DNA of 64,000 nucleotides. Source: Leucobacter exalbidus. Its GTDB lineage: Bacteria; Actinomycetota; Actinomycetes; Actinomycetales; Microbacteriaceae. Numbering within the stretch: position 1 is the first letter of the stretch; every line of letters begins with the position of its first letter. The stretch lies in contig NZ_JAFIDA010000001.1 of NCBI RefSeq assembly GCF_017834145.1, forward strand, positions 1,550,001 through 1,614,000, in the 5' to 3' direction. The notes under the pieces were generated by a model. The model saw only the letters and a program-made list of their open reading frames with translations, was not told the DNA's origin and did no database searches. This document shows positions 51,590 to 60,513 of the stretch, piece by piece. The position numbers and the translations under genes were made by a program.

Positions 51590-52405
51590 TCAGATCGTCT
51601 GGCGGCGTGTTTCCAGTGTTGCATGAAGTGACGCGTCTTGCGGCACCGCGAGGAGCTCAGTGCGAAATGTCACGAGCCAGCGCATCGACCCGCGCACGCT
51701 GTCGCGCACCGCGGCCCGGGCCGCCGCGACATCGCTGTCGCGCGTGGCCAGGATCTGCGCGGTGAGGGCGTCGTGCGTGGCGAGACGGGCTCGCTCATCG
51801 AGGTCTTGCAGCGCTAGGAGCGGAGTGAATTCGGTCTGCACCCGCACGTGCTCGTTAGTGAGGCGCACCGACTGGCTGAGGGCGGCGAGCTCGAGCTGCA
51901 CCTCGGTCACCCGTCGGCGCCACTGGGCGGCGTCGAGGTCGCGGGCCGAAGCCAACACCTCGGCCGCCACATCGAGTTCTTCTTCGGTGGCGCGCTGGCA
52001 GGCGTACTCGGCGCACGCGGCCGACACCACTTCGTAGTGCACGCCCAGGTCGGCGAGGGCCACACGCGGCATTGCCATCAACGCGCGAGCGTTCACTTCT
52101 TCGACCGCGCCGCGGCTGGGGCGCACAAAGCTGCCCCCGTTACGGCCACGCTTCGTCTCGATCAGGCCGCGGTGCCGCAGGCCGCTGAGCGCTTCACGCA
52201 CGGTGACCACGGCGACCCCCATGAGCGCCGAGAGCTCGGTTTCGCTTGGCAGCCGCTCCCCCTCGGTGAACGCGCCGACCGAGATCGCCTGCACGAGCCT
52301 GGATTCAACGAGTTCGGTGCGGCCCTCGTCACCGATGGGTGCAAACGCAGCGGTGCGCAGCCGACTGGTGCTGTGCGACGGGGACTGCGCAAAGGGTGTA
52401 CTCAC
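51590..52405 (-). CDS. GntR-family regulator, FadR/FCD subgroup
   Basis: The 271-residue protein has a winged helix (about residues 30-95: GAFTEGERLPSETELSALMG, then VAVVTVREALSGLRHRGLIE) and an FCD domain (about 115-260: VHYEVVSAACAEYACQRATE). It is divergent from the ABC transporter genes at 52587 and directly upstream of the Cache-domain gene. It probably represses the transporter in response to a small ligand. An extended N-terminus (FAQSPSHSTSRLRTAAFAP) precedes the helix. Confidence 0.85.
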   Translation of the reverse strand: MSTPFAQSPSHSTSRLRTAAFAPIGDEGRTELVESRLVQAISVGAFTEGERLPSETELSALMGVAVVTVREALSGLRHRGLIETKRGRNGGSFVRPSRGAVEEVNARALMAMPRVALADLGVHYEVVSAACAEYACQRATEEELDVAAEVLASARDLDAAQWRRRVTEVQLELAALSQSVRLTNEHVRVQTEFTPLLALQDLDERARLATHDALTAQILATRDSDVAAARAAVRDSVRGSMRWLVTFRTELLAVPQDASLHATLETRRQTI

Positions 52406-52586
52406 TGCGCGTTCTCCTCATCTGACGTACGGGGTTCGCGTCGAGTCTGACAGCTGTCGGTTGAAGATTTACTGTACCCGCTGTGATCTAAACGTAATGA
52501 GAAAATCATCACCGTGAAACTAAACCTATTAAAACGTATGTTATTGTTTCAACATTAGTTCGACAATGATGTTGAGGAGCGAGAAC
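52406..52586. promoter_or_regulatory. AT-rich divergent promoter region (GntR / ABC transporter)
   Basis: The stretch near 52490-52560 is markedly AT-rich for this DNA (CTATTAAAACG, TATTGTTTCAAC) and should hold the transporter promoter. ATGA-GAAAA-TCAT (52497-52509) is a small inverted repeat, and AACGTA occurs twice. These are candidates for GntR binding; none is certain. Confidence 0.4.
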
Positions 52587-53741
52587 ATGTCTCACACTTC
52601 TTCCCCAGGCTCTGCGGCCGGGTTTGGCAGCAGCCAGGCTCGCCCCCGCAAGAACGAGGAACACACCCACCTGCTCGCCACCGCTGGCTCTGCAGTCTCG
52701 GTGAAGCAGGTCACGAAGCAGTTCGGTGATTTCACCGCGGTGAAAGATCTCGACATTGAGATTCGAGACGGCGAGTTCTTCTCGATGCTGGGCCCCTCGG
52801 GGTCGGGCAAGACCACGGTGCTGCGCATGATCGCGGGCTTTGAAGCGGTCACCTCGGGCACCATTGAGCTGCACGGCACCGACGTCACCAATGATGCCCC
52901 GTTCGACCGCGAGGTGAACACGGTGTTTCAGGACTACGCCCTGTTTCCTCACCTCACCATTGCCGAAAACGTTGCCTACGGCCTCAAGGTACGCAAGGTT
53001 GCTAAGACCGAACGTGACCGGCTGGTGCGCGAGGCCCTCGAGCAGGTGCAACTGACGCAGGTCGCCGATCGCCGCCCCTCGCAGCTCTCGGGCGGTCAGC
53101 GGCAGCGCATCGCGCTCGCCCGCGCACTGATTTTGCGGCCCCGCGTGCTGCTGCTCGATGAGCCACTGGGTGCGCTTGATAAGCAGCTGCGCGAACAGAT
53201 GCAGGTCGAGCTGAAGCAGATTCAGCGCGAGGTGGGCATCACCTTCATCTTTGTCACCCACGATCAAGAAGAAGCCCTCACGCTGTCTGACCGCGTGGCC
53301 GTGTTCAACAACGGCAAGATCGAACAGGTGGGCACTCCCCGCGAGGTCTACGAATTCCCTCAGACCGAATTTGTGGCCCAGTTCTTGGGCACCACCAACT
53401 TGCTGCCCGTAGATCTCTCGAATGATCTGTTCGGCGATGCGCGCGTGCACAGTGTGCGCCCCGAGCGCGTACACCTCACCGATCCCACCGCCCCCATTGA
53501 GATCGGCACGATCTCCATCGCCGGCACCATTGCCGAGGCTGTTTACGCAGGCCCGACCACGAAGTACCTCATTGACACCGATCGCGGTGTGCGCATTATC
53601 GCTGAGAAGCACAACTCGCACACCCCTTCCACTGAGGCGCTCGTGCAGCGCGGCGACCGCGTCAGCGTGAGCTTTCGCGCCGAACACGCCACCCCCATCC
53701 CCGAGCCCAGTACGGCATCGTCGGCGCGCACCGCCGCCTAA
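52587..53741 (+). CDS. potA: polyamine-type ABC transporter ATP-binding protein, second set
   Basis: The 384-residue ATPase has Walker A MLGPSGSGKTTVLRMIAGF, Q-loop VFQDYALFPHLTIAENVAYG, signature PSQLSGGQRQRIALARAL, Walker B VLLLDEPLGALDKQLREQMQ, and the switch IFVTHDQEEALTLSDRVAVF, plus a C-terminal TOBE region. It has a 45-residue polar N-terminal extension. GAGGAG precedes ATG 52587. It leads a potA-potD-permease-permease operon, a different order from the first set. Confidence 0.9.
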   Translation: MSHTSSPGSAAGFGSSQARPRKNEEHTHLLATAGSAVSVKQVTKQFGDFTAVKDLDIEIRDGEFFSMLGPSGSGKTTVLRMIAGFEAVTSGTIELHGTDVTNDAPFDREVNTVFQDYALFPHLTIAENVAYGLKVRKVAKTERDRLVREALEQVQLTQVADRRPSQLSGGQRQRIALARALILRPRVLLLDEPLGALDKQLREQMQVELKQIQREVGITFIFVTHDQEEALTLSDRVAVFNNGKIEQVGTPREVYEFPQTEFVAQFLGTTNLLPVDLSNDLFGDARVHSVRPERVHLTDPTAPIEIGTISIAGTIAEAVYAGPTTKYLIDTDRGVRIIAEKHNSHTPSTEALVQRGDRVSVSFRAEHATPIPEPSTASSARTAA

Positions 53742-53864
53742 CCACACGGCCGCCCGCGCACTAACGCACTGACGCGACACCGCACACGTTGTAACCACCG
53801 CACCACCGCACGATTCAACACCGCACTACCCCTCCCCATTCACGGGGCATCACACAAAGGAGTC

Positions 53865-55055
53865 ATGATGAACAAGAAGATGCTGGCCGTTCCGCTGGCC
53901 ATGGCGGCGGCCTTGGGCCTCGCGCTCGTCGGCTGTTCTAGCAGCACCGGCGGCGACGCCGGCGGCAGTGGCGAACTCAAGATCGACGTCCCCGATATCG
54001 CAGCAGTGAGCGAGATCGGCGACTTCGAGAAGGAGCTCAACATTGTCTCGTGGTCGGGCTTCGTTGAGCCCGAGTGGGTGAAGCCGTTCGAAGAGGAGAC
54101 CGGCTGCAAGGTGAACCGCAAGATTGCGGGCACCTCAGACGAAATGGTGCAGCTCATGCGCACCGGTAACTACGACCTCGTCTCAGCTTCGGGCGACGCC
54201 AGCCTGCGCCTCATCGTGGGCGGCGATGTGCAGCCCCTCAACCTCGACCTCATCCCCAACTTCGGCGACGACATCGTTGAGGGCATGCAGGGCCAGGTCT
54301 ATGACACGCTCAACGGCAAGTCATACGGTGTGCCCATCGGCCGCGGCGCCAACATTCTGCAGTACAACACCGATGTGGTGAAGGAAGCCCCCACCAGCTG
54401 GGATGTGGCGTGGGAGTCAGACAGCCCGTACGCCGGCAAGATCATTGGCTACGATGCCCCGATCTACATCGCTGACGCTGCCGTCTACCTGATGGCGCAC
54501 AACCCCGACCTGGGCATCACGAACCCCTACGCGCTCGACGAGACGCAGCTCGCTGCCGCCGTCGACCTGCTGAAGCAGCAGAACGAAGTCATCGGCGAAT
54601 ACTGGTCTGACCCCACCGCCCAGATCACCTCGTTCAACGGCGGCGACGTGGTCGTCGGCACCTCGTGGGAGGTACTGAAGCGCCTGTCAGAGAACCCGAA
54701 GCTCGAGGGCGTGCTGCCCGAAGAGGGTTCGACCGGCTGGTCTGATGCGTGGATGCTTGCCGCAGAGTCTGAGCACCCCAACTGCGCATACGAGTGGATG
54801 AACGTCACCTCAGCGCCCGAGGTGAACGGCCAGATCGCCATGAACTTCGGCATGGCTCCCGCCAACGCCGCGTTCTGTGAGCTCAACGATGAGGCCCGCA
54901 AGCACTGCGAGGACTTCAACGCCACAGACGAGGAGTACTTCTCGAACGTGTGGTTCTGGACCACCCCCATCGAGCAGTGCATCGACGGTCGCACCGACGT
55001 CACCTGCACGAACTTCCAGCAGTGGACCGACGCCTGGATGACGGTCAAGGGCTAA
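53865..55055 (+). CDS. potD: extracellular polyamine-type solute-binding lipoprotein, second set
   Basis: The 396-residue protein has a signal and lipobox (LGLALVGC), then a PotD-like domain: ELNIVSWSGFVEPEWVKPFE, RKIAGTSDEMVQLMRTGNYD and GVPIGRGANILQYNTDVVKE. Paired cysteines near the C-terminus (AFCELNDEARKHCEDF, EQCIDGRTDVTC) may form disulfides and are not seen in the first set. A strong hairpin follows, probably to let the binding protein be made in excess of the permeases. Confidence 0.9.
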   Translation: MMNKKMLAVPLAMAAALGLALVGCSSSTGGDAGGSGELKIDVPDIAAVSEIGDFEKELNIVSWSGFVEPEWVKPFEEETGCKVNRKIAGTSDEMVQLMRTGNYDLVSASGDASLRLIVGGDVQPLNLDLIPNFGDDIVEGMQGQVYDTLNGKSYGVPIGRGANILQYNTDVVKEAPTSWDVAWESDSPYAGKIIGYDAPIYIADAAVYLMAHNPDLGITNPYALDETQLAAAVDLLKQQNEVIGEYWSDPTAQITSFNGGDVVVGTSWEVLKRLSENPKLEGVLPEEGSTGWSDAWMLAAESEHPNCAYEWMNVTSAPEVNGQIAMNFGMAPANAAFCELNDEARKHCEDFNATDEEYFSNVWFWTTPIEQCIDGRTDVTCTNFQQWTDAWMTVKG

Positions 55056-55071
55056 CCCCGCAGACCTCGCT

Positions 55072-55104
55072 AGCCCGGTGGCGGGTCTCCCCCGCCACCG
55101 GGCT
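55072..55104 (+). terminator. intra-operon hairpin after the potD-like gene
   Basis: AGCCCGGTGGCGGG pairs perfectly with CCCGCCACCGGGCT around a 5-nt loop. It follows the binding-protein stop inside an operon, a usual place for partial termination or mRNA 3' protection. Confidence 0.7.
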
Positions 55105-55129
55105 GTACGGCCCGGGCTGGCTCAAGCGC

Positions 55130-55146
55130 TTTGATCCGGATCAAAA
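55130..55146. repeat. GATCCGGATC palindromic repeat, copy 5 (full length)
   Basis: TTTGATCCGGATCAAAA is the most complete copy, a 16-bp palindrome plus one A, between the binding-protein and permease genes. It follows CTCAAGCGCT, a string that also occurs at 57032-57041. Confidence 0.6.
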
Positions 55147-55192
55147 CCCACCCGCTCACACCCCACGCAATCCCCTCACGTAAGGAATCGTC

Positions 55193-56077
55193 GTGTCGAC
55201 CCCATCTTTTCGCGAGACCCGGCCCAAGCCGATCTCCTCAGCCCTGCACCGGCACCCCAAGGGCCGCCTCGCCGCGCTGCTGACGCTTCCCATGGTGTGG
55301 CTCGTGGGCGTCTACATTCTCGCCATCATTTTGATGCTGATCACCGCGTTTTGGGAGACAGATCCCTTCACTTCAAAGGTGAAGCCGGGGTTCACCCTCA
55401 AGCATTTCACGAGCATCGTGACGGTGCCCGCCTACCTGTCTGCCGCGTTACGCACGCTCGGCATCGCGCTCGCCGTAACCGCGATCTGCGCCGTGCTCGC
55501 CGTGCCGCTCGCCATTTACATGGCCAAGATCGCCCGCCCCTGGCAGCGTGCGGCCCTCGCCGTGATGATCACCCTGCCGCTGTGGGCCGGGTACCTCGTC
55601 AAGATTCTGTCGGTGCGCATCGTCTTCTCTGACGGCGGCTTCATCAACTCAGTCTTTGGGCCGCTGGGCATCCACAGCCCGGGCTATGGTGTCTTCGTCA
55701 CCATCATCGCGCTCGTCTACCTCTGGTTCCCGTACATGGCGATTCCGGTATATACCGCGGTCAGTCAGGTCTCGAACAACCTGTTCGATGCCTCGGCAGA
55801 CCTGGGCGCTCGCGGCATGCGCACGATCTTCACGGTCGTGATTCCGCTACTCAAACCCGCCCTCATCGCCGGATCAATCTTCACGTTCTCCCTGAGCCTC
55901 GGTGACTACCTCGCCGCGAAGTTTGTGGGCGGGTCGACCCAGATGATCGGCACGATCATCGCCTCAAACATTAACCTCAACCCGCCCGTGGCCGCCGCGT
56001 TCTCTGTGGTGCCCATCGTGATTGTGGTTGTTTACCTGCTGGTCGTTCGCAAAAGCGGCGCCATCGAGAACATCTAG
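55193..56077 (+). CDS. polyamine-type ABC permease, second set
   Basis: The 294-residue protein has about six spans (LAALLTLPMVWLVGVYILAI first) and the EAA loop SADLGARGMRTIFTVVIPLL. GTG 55193 follows AAGGAATC. It is a PotB-type partner of the next permease, 9 nt downstream. Confidence 0.9.
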   Translation: MSTPSFRETRPKPISSALHRHPKGRLAALLTLPMVWLVGVYILAIILMLITAFWETDPFTSKVKPGFTLKHFTSIVTVPAYLSAALRTLGIALAVTAICAVLAVPLAIYMAKIARPWQRAALAVMITLPLWAGYLVKILSVRIVFSDGGFINSVFGPLGIHSPGYGVFVTIIALVYLWFPYMAIPVYTAVSQVSNNLFDASADLGARGMRTIFTVVIPLLKPALIAGSIFTFSLSLGDYLAAKFVGGSTQMIGTIIASNINLNPPVAAAFSVVPIVIVVVYLLVVRKSGAIENI

Positions 56078-56086
56078 GAGGCCGCG

Positions 56087-56902
56087 ATGTTGCGCCTAGG
56101 CCGCGGAACCAAGATCACCCTCGCAGTGATCACCGCCCTCATTCTGATCTGCACCTATATTCCGTTGTTCGTGATCGTGATGAACTCATTCAACGCGAAC
56201 AAGGTCGCTGGCTGGCCCATCGCCAACTTCTCACTCATCTGGTGGGAGAAGGCACTCACGAACCCGGCCATGCACGCCGCCCTATTGAACTCCATCGTGG
56301 TGGCCTCGTGCGCCACCGCGATCGCGCTGTTGCTCGGCACTTTGTCGGCGTTCGCCCTGCAGCGGTTCAAGTTCTACGGCCGCGAAACCGTCAACCTGAT
56401 CATCATCTTGCCCATCACGCTGCCCGGCGTCGTCACCGGTGTCGCGCTGTCGAACACGTTTTACCAGGTGCTCGACCCCATCGGCATCAAGGTCGGGTAT
56501 ATGGGCATGATCATCGCGCACGCCACGTTCTGTGTGGTGATGGTGTTCAACAACGTAATCGCACGCCTGCGCCGTATGAACCCCAACCTCGAAGAAGCCT
56601 CGATGGATCTGGGCGCCGGCATGATGCAGACGTTCCGCTCGGTCACCTTTCCCCAGTTTCGCAGCGCGTTCATCGCGGGCGGTCTGCTCGCCTTCGCGCT
56701 CTCGTTCGACGAGGTATACGTCACGATCTTCACGGCACCCCCGGGAGTCGAGACCTTGCCCCTGTGGTTCATGAACCAGATGGGCCGCCCCAATGAGGCG
56801 AACCAGGTGAACGTGGTCGCGACCGTGATCATTCTGCTGTCGCTGATTCCGGTTTACTTCTCGCAGCGCGTCTCGGCGCAGGCGGCGAACGATCTGAAGT
56901 AG
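56087..56902 (+). CDS. polyamine-type ABC permease, second set
   Basis: The 271-residue protein has about six spans (TLAVITALILICTYIPLFVI first) and the EAA loop ASMDLGAGMMQTFRSVTFPQ. GGAGGCCGCG precedes ATG 56087. It is a PotC-type partner of the upstream permease and the last gene of the operon. Confidence 0.9.
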   Translation: MLRLGRGTKITLAVITALILICTYIPLFVIVMNSFNANKVAGWPIANFSLIWWEKALTNPAMHAALLNSIVVASCATAIALLLGTLSAFALQRFKFYGRETVNLIIILPITLPGVVTGVALSNTFYQVLDPIGIKVGYMGMIIAHATFCVVMVFNNVIARLRRMNPNLEEASMDLGAGMMQTFRSVTFPQFRSAFIAGGLLAFALSFDEVYVTIFTAPPGVETLPLWFMNQMGRPNEANQVNVVATVIILLSLIPVYFSQRVSAQAANDLK

Positions 56903-56960
56903 GCACCGGGCTGCGGCTGCAGAGAACGCTGCTCCGGATCAACACCCGCCCAGCAAAACG

Positions 56961-57000
56961 AAACCCGGTAGTGAGGAATTTCTTCCTTACCACCGGGTTT
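56961..57000 (+). terminator. hairpin terminator after the second ABC operon
   Basis: AAACCCGGTAGTGAGGAA pairs with TTCCTTACCACCGGGTTT (two G-U pairs) around a 4-nt loop, then TTGTG. A partial GATCCGGATC relative (CTCCGGATCAAC) lies just upstream. Confidence 0.85.
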
Positions 57001-57041
57001 TGTGTTGGCCGGTGTAGCCCGGGCCCACCTACTCAAGCGCT

Positions 57042-57866
57042 TTACTCGGAAATCTGATCCCAGCCACCCGGAATATCTTCGATGATTGTCCAATCTGGAT
57101 GGTAGGCCATGCCTTTACCGCCGTTTAGCCCACGAGCGAATAGCCATGGCGCGTAGACTTTTCGCCCCGGGTGGACGACATCTCCGATGTATCCACCCCA
57201 CATCGAGAAGGTCGAGTTAGGGACAATCAGTCGCTTCGCATGCACGAGCGCAGCCAGGTCGCCTGCAGGGTCTCCCTGCGGGCGATAGCTGGTCGGCGCG
57301 ACCGCTCCCAACATGCCATCGAGATGTTCGCGGCACCACTTAATGTCATCTGACACGACAAGGATCGTAAGCGGACGGCCATCATCCTGTACTGCTTGGT
57401 CGAGTGCTGTCTGTACGTATTCCTCGATGTTTATGCCGAAGGTGGCCCGGTGTTCGGGCACCGAGTAGTAGTCCCCACGTCGCACGTTCACGACGAGTGC
57501 ATCGTCAGGCACGACGTGCATGTGCGTAAGCGGCGACTGCGGCAGCAGCACACTTTGCACAAATTTGTGCACCTGTTCCCAGTCGAGACGGTCATCAGCC
57601 TGCCCAGACCAGGGCTTGAGCCGTTGATCTGTGAAGCGGACCTCACCCGGGTCCAGCATGAATTCTTTGGTGAAGTTTGGGAACAGATCGATCAGCTGAG
57701 ACCCTGGGTGCCTCAAAATTTTGCGGCCGACCCCATCGTTCGCCCAAAGCCCAAGCATCAGATAGTTGCCGAGCCGCATCCAGGGGGCGGTCCAAGCAAC
57801 CTCACGCCCATGGCGACGCACCGTTTCCAACATACCCGTCTTCATGCGCTGCAGGAGATTGCTCAT
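57042..57866 (-). CDS. GT11-like alpha-1,2-fucosyltransferase family protein
   Basis: The 274-residue protein has motifs of glycosyltransferase family 11: ALVVNVRRGDYYSVPEH (the HxRRxD-like motif), LTILVVSDDIKWCREHL, and LVHAKRLIVPNSTFSMWGGY. Family enzymes transfer fucose or related sugars from GDP-fucose to glycans. The start MSNLLQRMKTG (57866) is weakly supported by AGGCTCGG. It stands alone between the ABC operon and the cytochrome biogenesis operon, a spot where ccsB would normally be found next to resB. Lateral gain is possible. Confidence 0.7.
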   Translation of the reverse strand: MSNLLQRMKTGMLETVRRHGREVAWTAPWMRLGNYLMLGLWANDGVGRKILRHPGSQLIDLFPNFTKEFMLDPGEVRFTDQRLKPWSGQADDRLDWEQVHKFVQSVLLPQSPLTHMHVVPDDALVVNVRRGDYYSVPEHRATFGINIEEYVQTALDQAVQDDGRPLTILVVSDDIKWCREHLDGMLGAVAPTSYRPQGDPAGDLAALVHAKRLIVPNSTFSMWGGYIGDVVHPGRKVYAPWLFARGLNGGKGMAYHPDWTIIEDIPGGWDQISE

Positions 57867-58009
57867 GCGGCCGAGCCTATCGTCTCCGGTGCGTGTCTTT
57901 GGGTCACCAGTCGAGCACGTCCCTCTGCCGCGAACTGGATAGTAATTCCGGCTTGGTCGTAAAAGCAAAAGCTTGGTAGCGCGCGGAGCAGATGCCCTTA
58001 ACGAGCGAA

Positions 58010-58043
58010 GGCATGAGCCGGATGAATTATCCGCACTCATGCC
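58010..58043 (-). terminator. hairpin near the resB end
   Basis: GGCATGAG pairs with CTCATGCC, with an inner GGAT/ATCC. It lies in the 259-nt gap between resB and the GT11-like gene and may terminate the ccdA-resB operon. No gene is seen in the gap. Confidence 0.55.
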
Positions 58044-58125
58044 CTCGCAGCGTGCTGCTTCAATCAGTTGGCTAACCTCCGCGGAGCAATTCAGCTCTGC
58101 GCCGCTGGAGTATTGCTGTGTGCGG

Positions 58126-59781
58126 TTACAGCCGTTCGCCGTGGCTGTCGCGCAGTTCTTCAACCGCGCGCTCGAGCACCGGATCATCGCCGCGTGCGAG
58201 CGCCGCGTACTGCAGCACCACGCCGTCTTCGGTCTGCAGCGCTTTCACCCACATGCGTCGGCGAGCCACGAACAGCGACCAGATCAGGCCGCCGAGCGAG
58301 AGCAGTGCGAACACCAAGATGCCCACCTGCGCGGGGTTGCGCATGACGTCGAACGAGGCGTATCGGGGAGCGGCCTCGAAGGTGAGGGTGCCCATGCCGT
58401 CGGGCAGGTCAACCACGTCACCGATCTTCAGTTCGAGCGACTTCTTGTCGATCGCGCGGCCCGTGAGCTGCTCCATGCCGTCGGTGTTGAGCGCGTATAC
58501 CGACTGCGGCATGCCGTTGTCGATGCCCAAGTCACCCTCGAACACGTCGAGCGTGAGCACCGGGTTCTCTAGGTCGGGGAAGCTCGAGGTGAACGCACCG
58601 CTGTCGAGGTCAGACTTTGTCGGGTAGAAGAATCCACGCAGCCCGAGCTGGGTCGGTTCGCCCTTCGCGTTCGTAATTCCGTAGGGCACCTTCACGACAC
58701 CGAGCGATGTCAGGTTCGTGTCCTGCGGAATAAACGGCATTGATTCGCTATACACGATCTTGCCCTTGTCATCACGAATCGTGAGAGTGGGAGCGTAGCC
58801 GTTGGCGATCAGGTAGATCGGTGAGCCGTACACGCGCAGCGGGTGGTTCACACGAATGATCTCTTCGCTTGAGGTGCCGTCGAGATCAGTGAGCGTCATG
58901 CTCGCAACGTAGTCCTTCACTTGACCGATGGCCGAGACATTGCCGTCGTCGACGGTCATGTAACTAACATCGAGCGACTCGAGCTTCAACCGAAACGGGT
59001 CAAGGCTTGAGCGGTCAAATGAGGGGCCAGCGTTCACCGTGTCGTAGTCGATCAGCTGGTTCACCATCGTTTCGCCTTCAACGAGTACCTTCTGGCCGCT
59101 GAAGGTGAAGACGGTGCCGACGCCAACGCACACGAGCACCCCGAGGAGTGCCACGTGAAACAATAGGTTGCCCGTTTCACGCAAGTACCCGCGCTCGGCT
59201 GATACTGAAATCTCGGTGACCCCGCGACGGGTGACCCGCTGCACCTCGGTGCGGTAGCGGCCCTTCGCCAGCAGCGCCCGGGCTTCGTCGATGGCACGGG
59301 TCGCAAACTCTTCGCGCTCTTCGGCGGTCGCGTTGGGGTTTGAGACACGCACCTCTGAGAACCCGGCCATGCGGTTGAGGCGTGCGGGCGTCTTCGGTGG
59401 GGTGCCACGCAACGCCTTCCAGTGGTGCGCGATGCGGGGCAGCACGCAGCCAATGAGCGACACGAACAGCATCAGGTAGATCGCCGAGAACCACGCCGAG
59501 CTGTAGACGTCAAACGCTTGAATAGGGAAGGCGTCGAGAATAGGGAACAGCTTGGGGTGATCGTTCTCGTACTGGATCACGCCGTTAGGGTCAGCGCTGC
59601 GCTGCGGCACCAACGACCCAGGGATCGCGGCGACTGCGAGCAGCAGCAGCAAGATGAGGGCGACCCTCATGCTCGTCAGCTGACGCCAGAACCACCGAGC
59701 CCAGCCCTTCAGGCCAAGCTCAGGGGATTCCACGCGAACGGGGGCACCGCTGCCGTCTTCAAAATCAGAGGGGCGTGACAT
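58126..59781 (-). CDS. resB: cytochrome c biogenesis protein ResB
   Basis: The 551-residue protein from MSRPSDFEDGSG has the ResB layout: WFWRQLTSMRVALILLLLLA, then SSAWFSAIYLMLFVSLIGCV with LPR, a large extracytoplasmic loop, and the late span VGILVFALLSLGGLIWSLFV with ARRRM. ResB and CcsA/CcsB deliver heme in system II. It overlaps ccdA by 17 nt. No ccsB/resC partner follows in the window. Confidence 0.9.
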   Translation of the reverse strand: MSRPSDFEDGSGAPVRVESPELGLKGWARWFWRQLTSMRVALILLLLLAVAAIPGSLVPQRSADPNGVIQYENDHPKLFPILDAFPIQAFDVYSSAWFSAIYLMLFVSLIGCVLPRIAHHWKALRGTPPKTPARLNRMAGFSEVRVSNPNATAEEREEFATRAIDEARALLAKGRYRTEVQRVTRRGVTEISVSAERGYLRETGNLLFHVALLGVLVCVGVGTVFTFSGQKVLVEGETMVNQLIDYDTVNAGPSFDRSSLDPFRLKLESLDVSYMTVDDGNVSAIGQVKDYVASMTLTDLDGTSSEEIIRVNHPLRVYGSPIYLIANGYAPTLTIRDDKGKIVYSESMPFIPQDTNLTSLGVVKVPYGITNAKGEPTQLGLRGFFYPTKSDLDSGAFTSSFPDLENPVLTLDVFEGDLGIDNGMPQSVYALNTDGMEQLTGRAIDKKSLELKIGDVVDLPDGMGTLTFEAAPRYASFDVMRNPAQVGILVFALLSLGGLIWSLFVARRRMWVKALQTEDGVVLQYAALARGDDPVLERAVEELRDSHGERL

Positions 59782-60508
59782 AGCCACCAATCACCGCCTG
59801 CAGTGCGAACATGATGTTGCTCCAAATGCCGGTCACCATCAAGAGACCGATGAGGATCAGCAGCGCGCCGCCGATCAGATTCACGGCACGAATATGCCGT
59901 TTAAAGAATGTCATGGTTTGGGTCATCCAACCGAACCCAAACGCGGCAAGCACGAACGGCAGGCCGAGGCCCAGGCAGTACGCGAGGGCTAATACCACTG
60001 AGCGGGTCACCGAGCCCTGTTGCAGGCTCAGCCCCATGATCACCGTGAGAGTGGGGCCCATACAGGGAGTCCATCCGATGGCGAACACCATGCCGAGCAG
60101 GGGCGCACCCACCAACCCAAACTTGGGTTTCAGTTTCAGCTTCTTCGTGGTCTGCATTTTGCTGAATGCCCCGATGAAGACGAGCCCCATCACGACCACG
60201 AACACCCCCATGATGCGGGTGACGGTCGATTCCCATTTCAGGAGCCACACGCCCACCGTGCCCGCCGCCGCGAGGAAGGTGACGAGTACGACGGTGAACC
60301 CCAAGATAAAGAGGCACGCACCCAACACGAGGCGCCCGCGCGCGGGCTTGCCACCGATTTCGGTGCCAGCACTTGCACCGACGTACGCAAGGTAGCCGGG
60401 CACAAGGGGCAGCACGCACGGCGACAGGAACGACAACAGCCCCGCCGCGATCGCGATGAGCGACGCAACGAGCAGCTGCCCGTCAGCGACGAGATCTTGA
60501 ACACCCAC
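59765..60508 (-). CDS. ccdA: cytochrome c biogenesis thiol transporter CcdA
   Basis: The 247-residue membrane protein has about six spans and the conserved cysteines in FLSPCVLPLVPGYLAYVG and WTPCMGPTLTVIMGLSL. CcdA moves electrons from cytosolic thioredoxin to outside thioredoxin-like proteins such as the one encoded next. The start is GTG 60508, 5 nt past the stop of the redoxin gene, so the two are coupled. Confidence 0.92.
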   Translation of the reverse strand: MGVQDLVADGQLLVASLIAIAAGLLSFLSPCVLPLVPGYLAYVGASAGTEIGGKPARGRLVLGACLFILGFTVVLVTFLAAAGTVGVWLLKWESTVTRIMGVFVVVMGLVFIGAFSKMQTTKKLKLKPKFGLVGAPLLGMVFAIGWTPCMGPTLTVIMGLSLQQGSVTRSVVLALAYCLGLGLPFVLAAFGFGWMTQTMTFFKRHIRAVNLIGGALLILIGLLMVTGIWSNIMFALQAVIGGYVTPL

Positions 60509-60513
60509 CGCGG

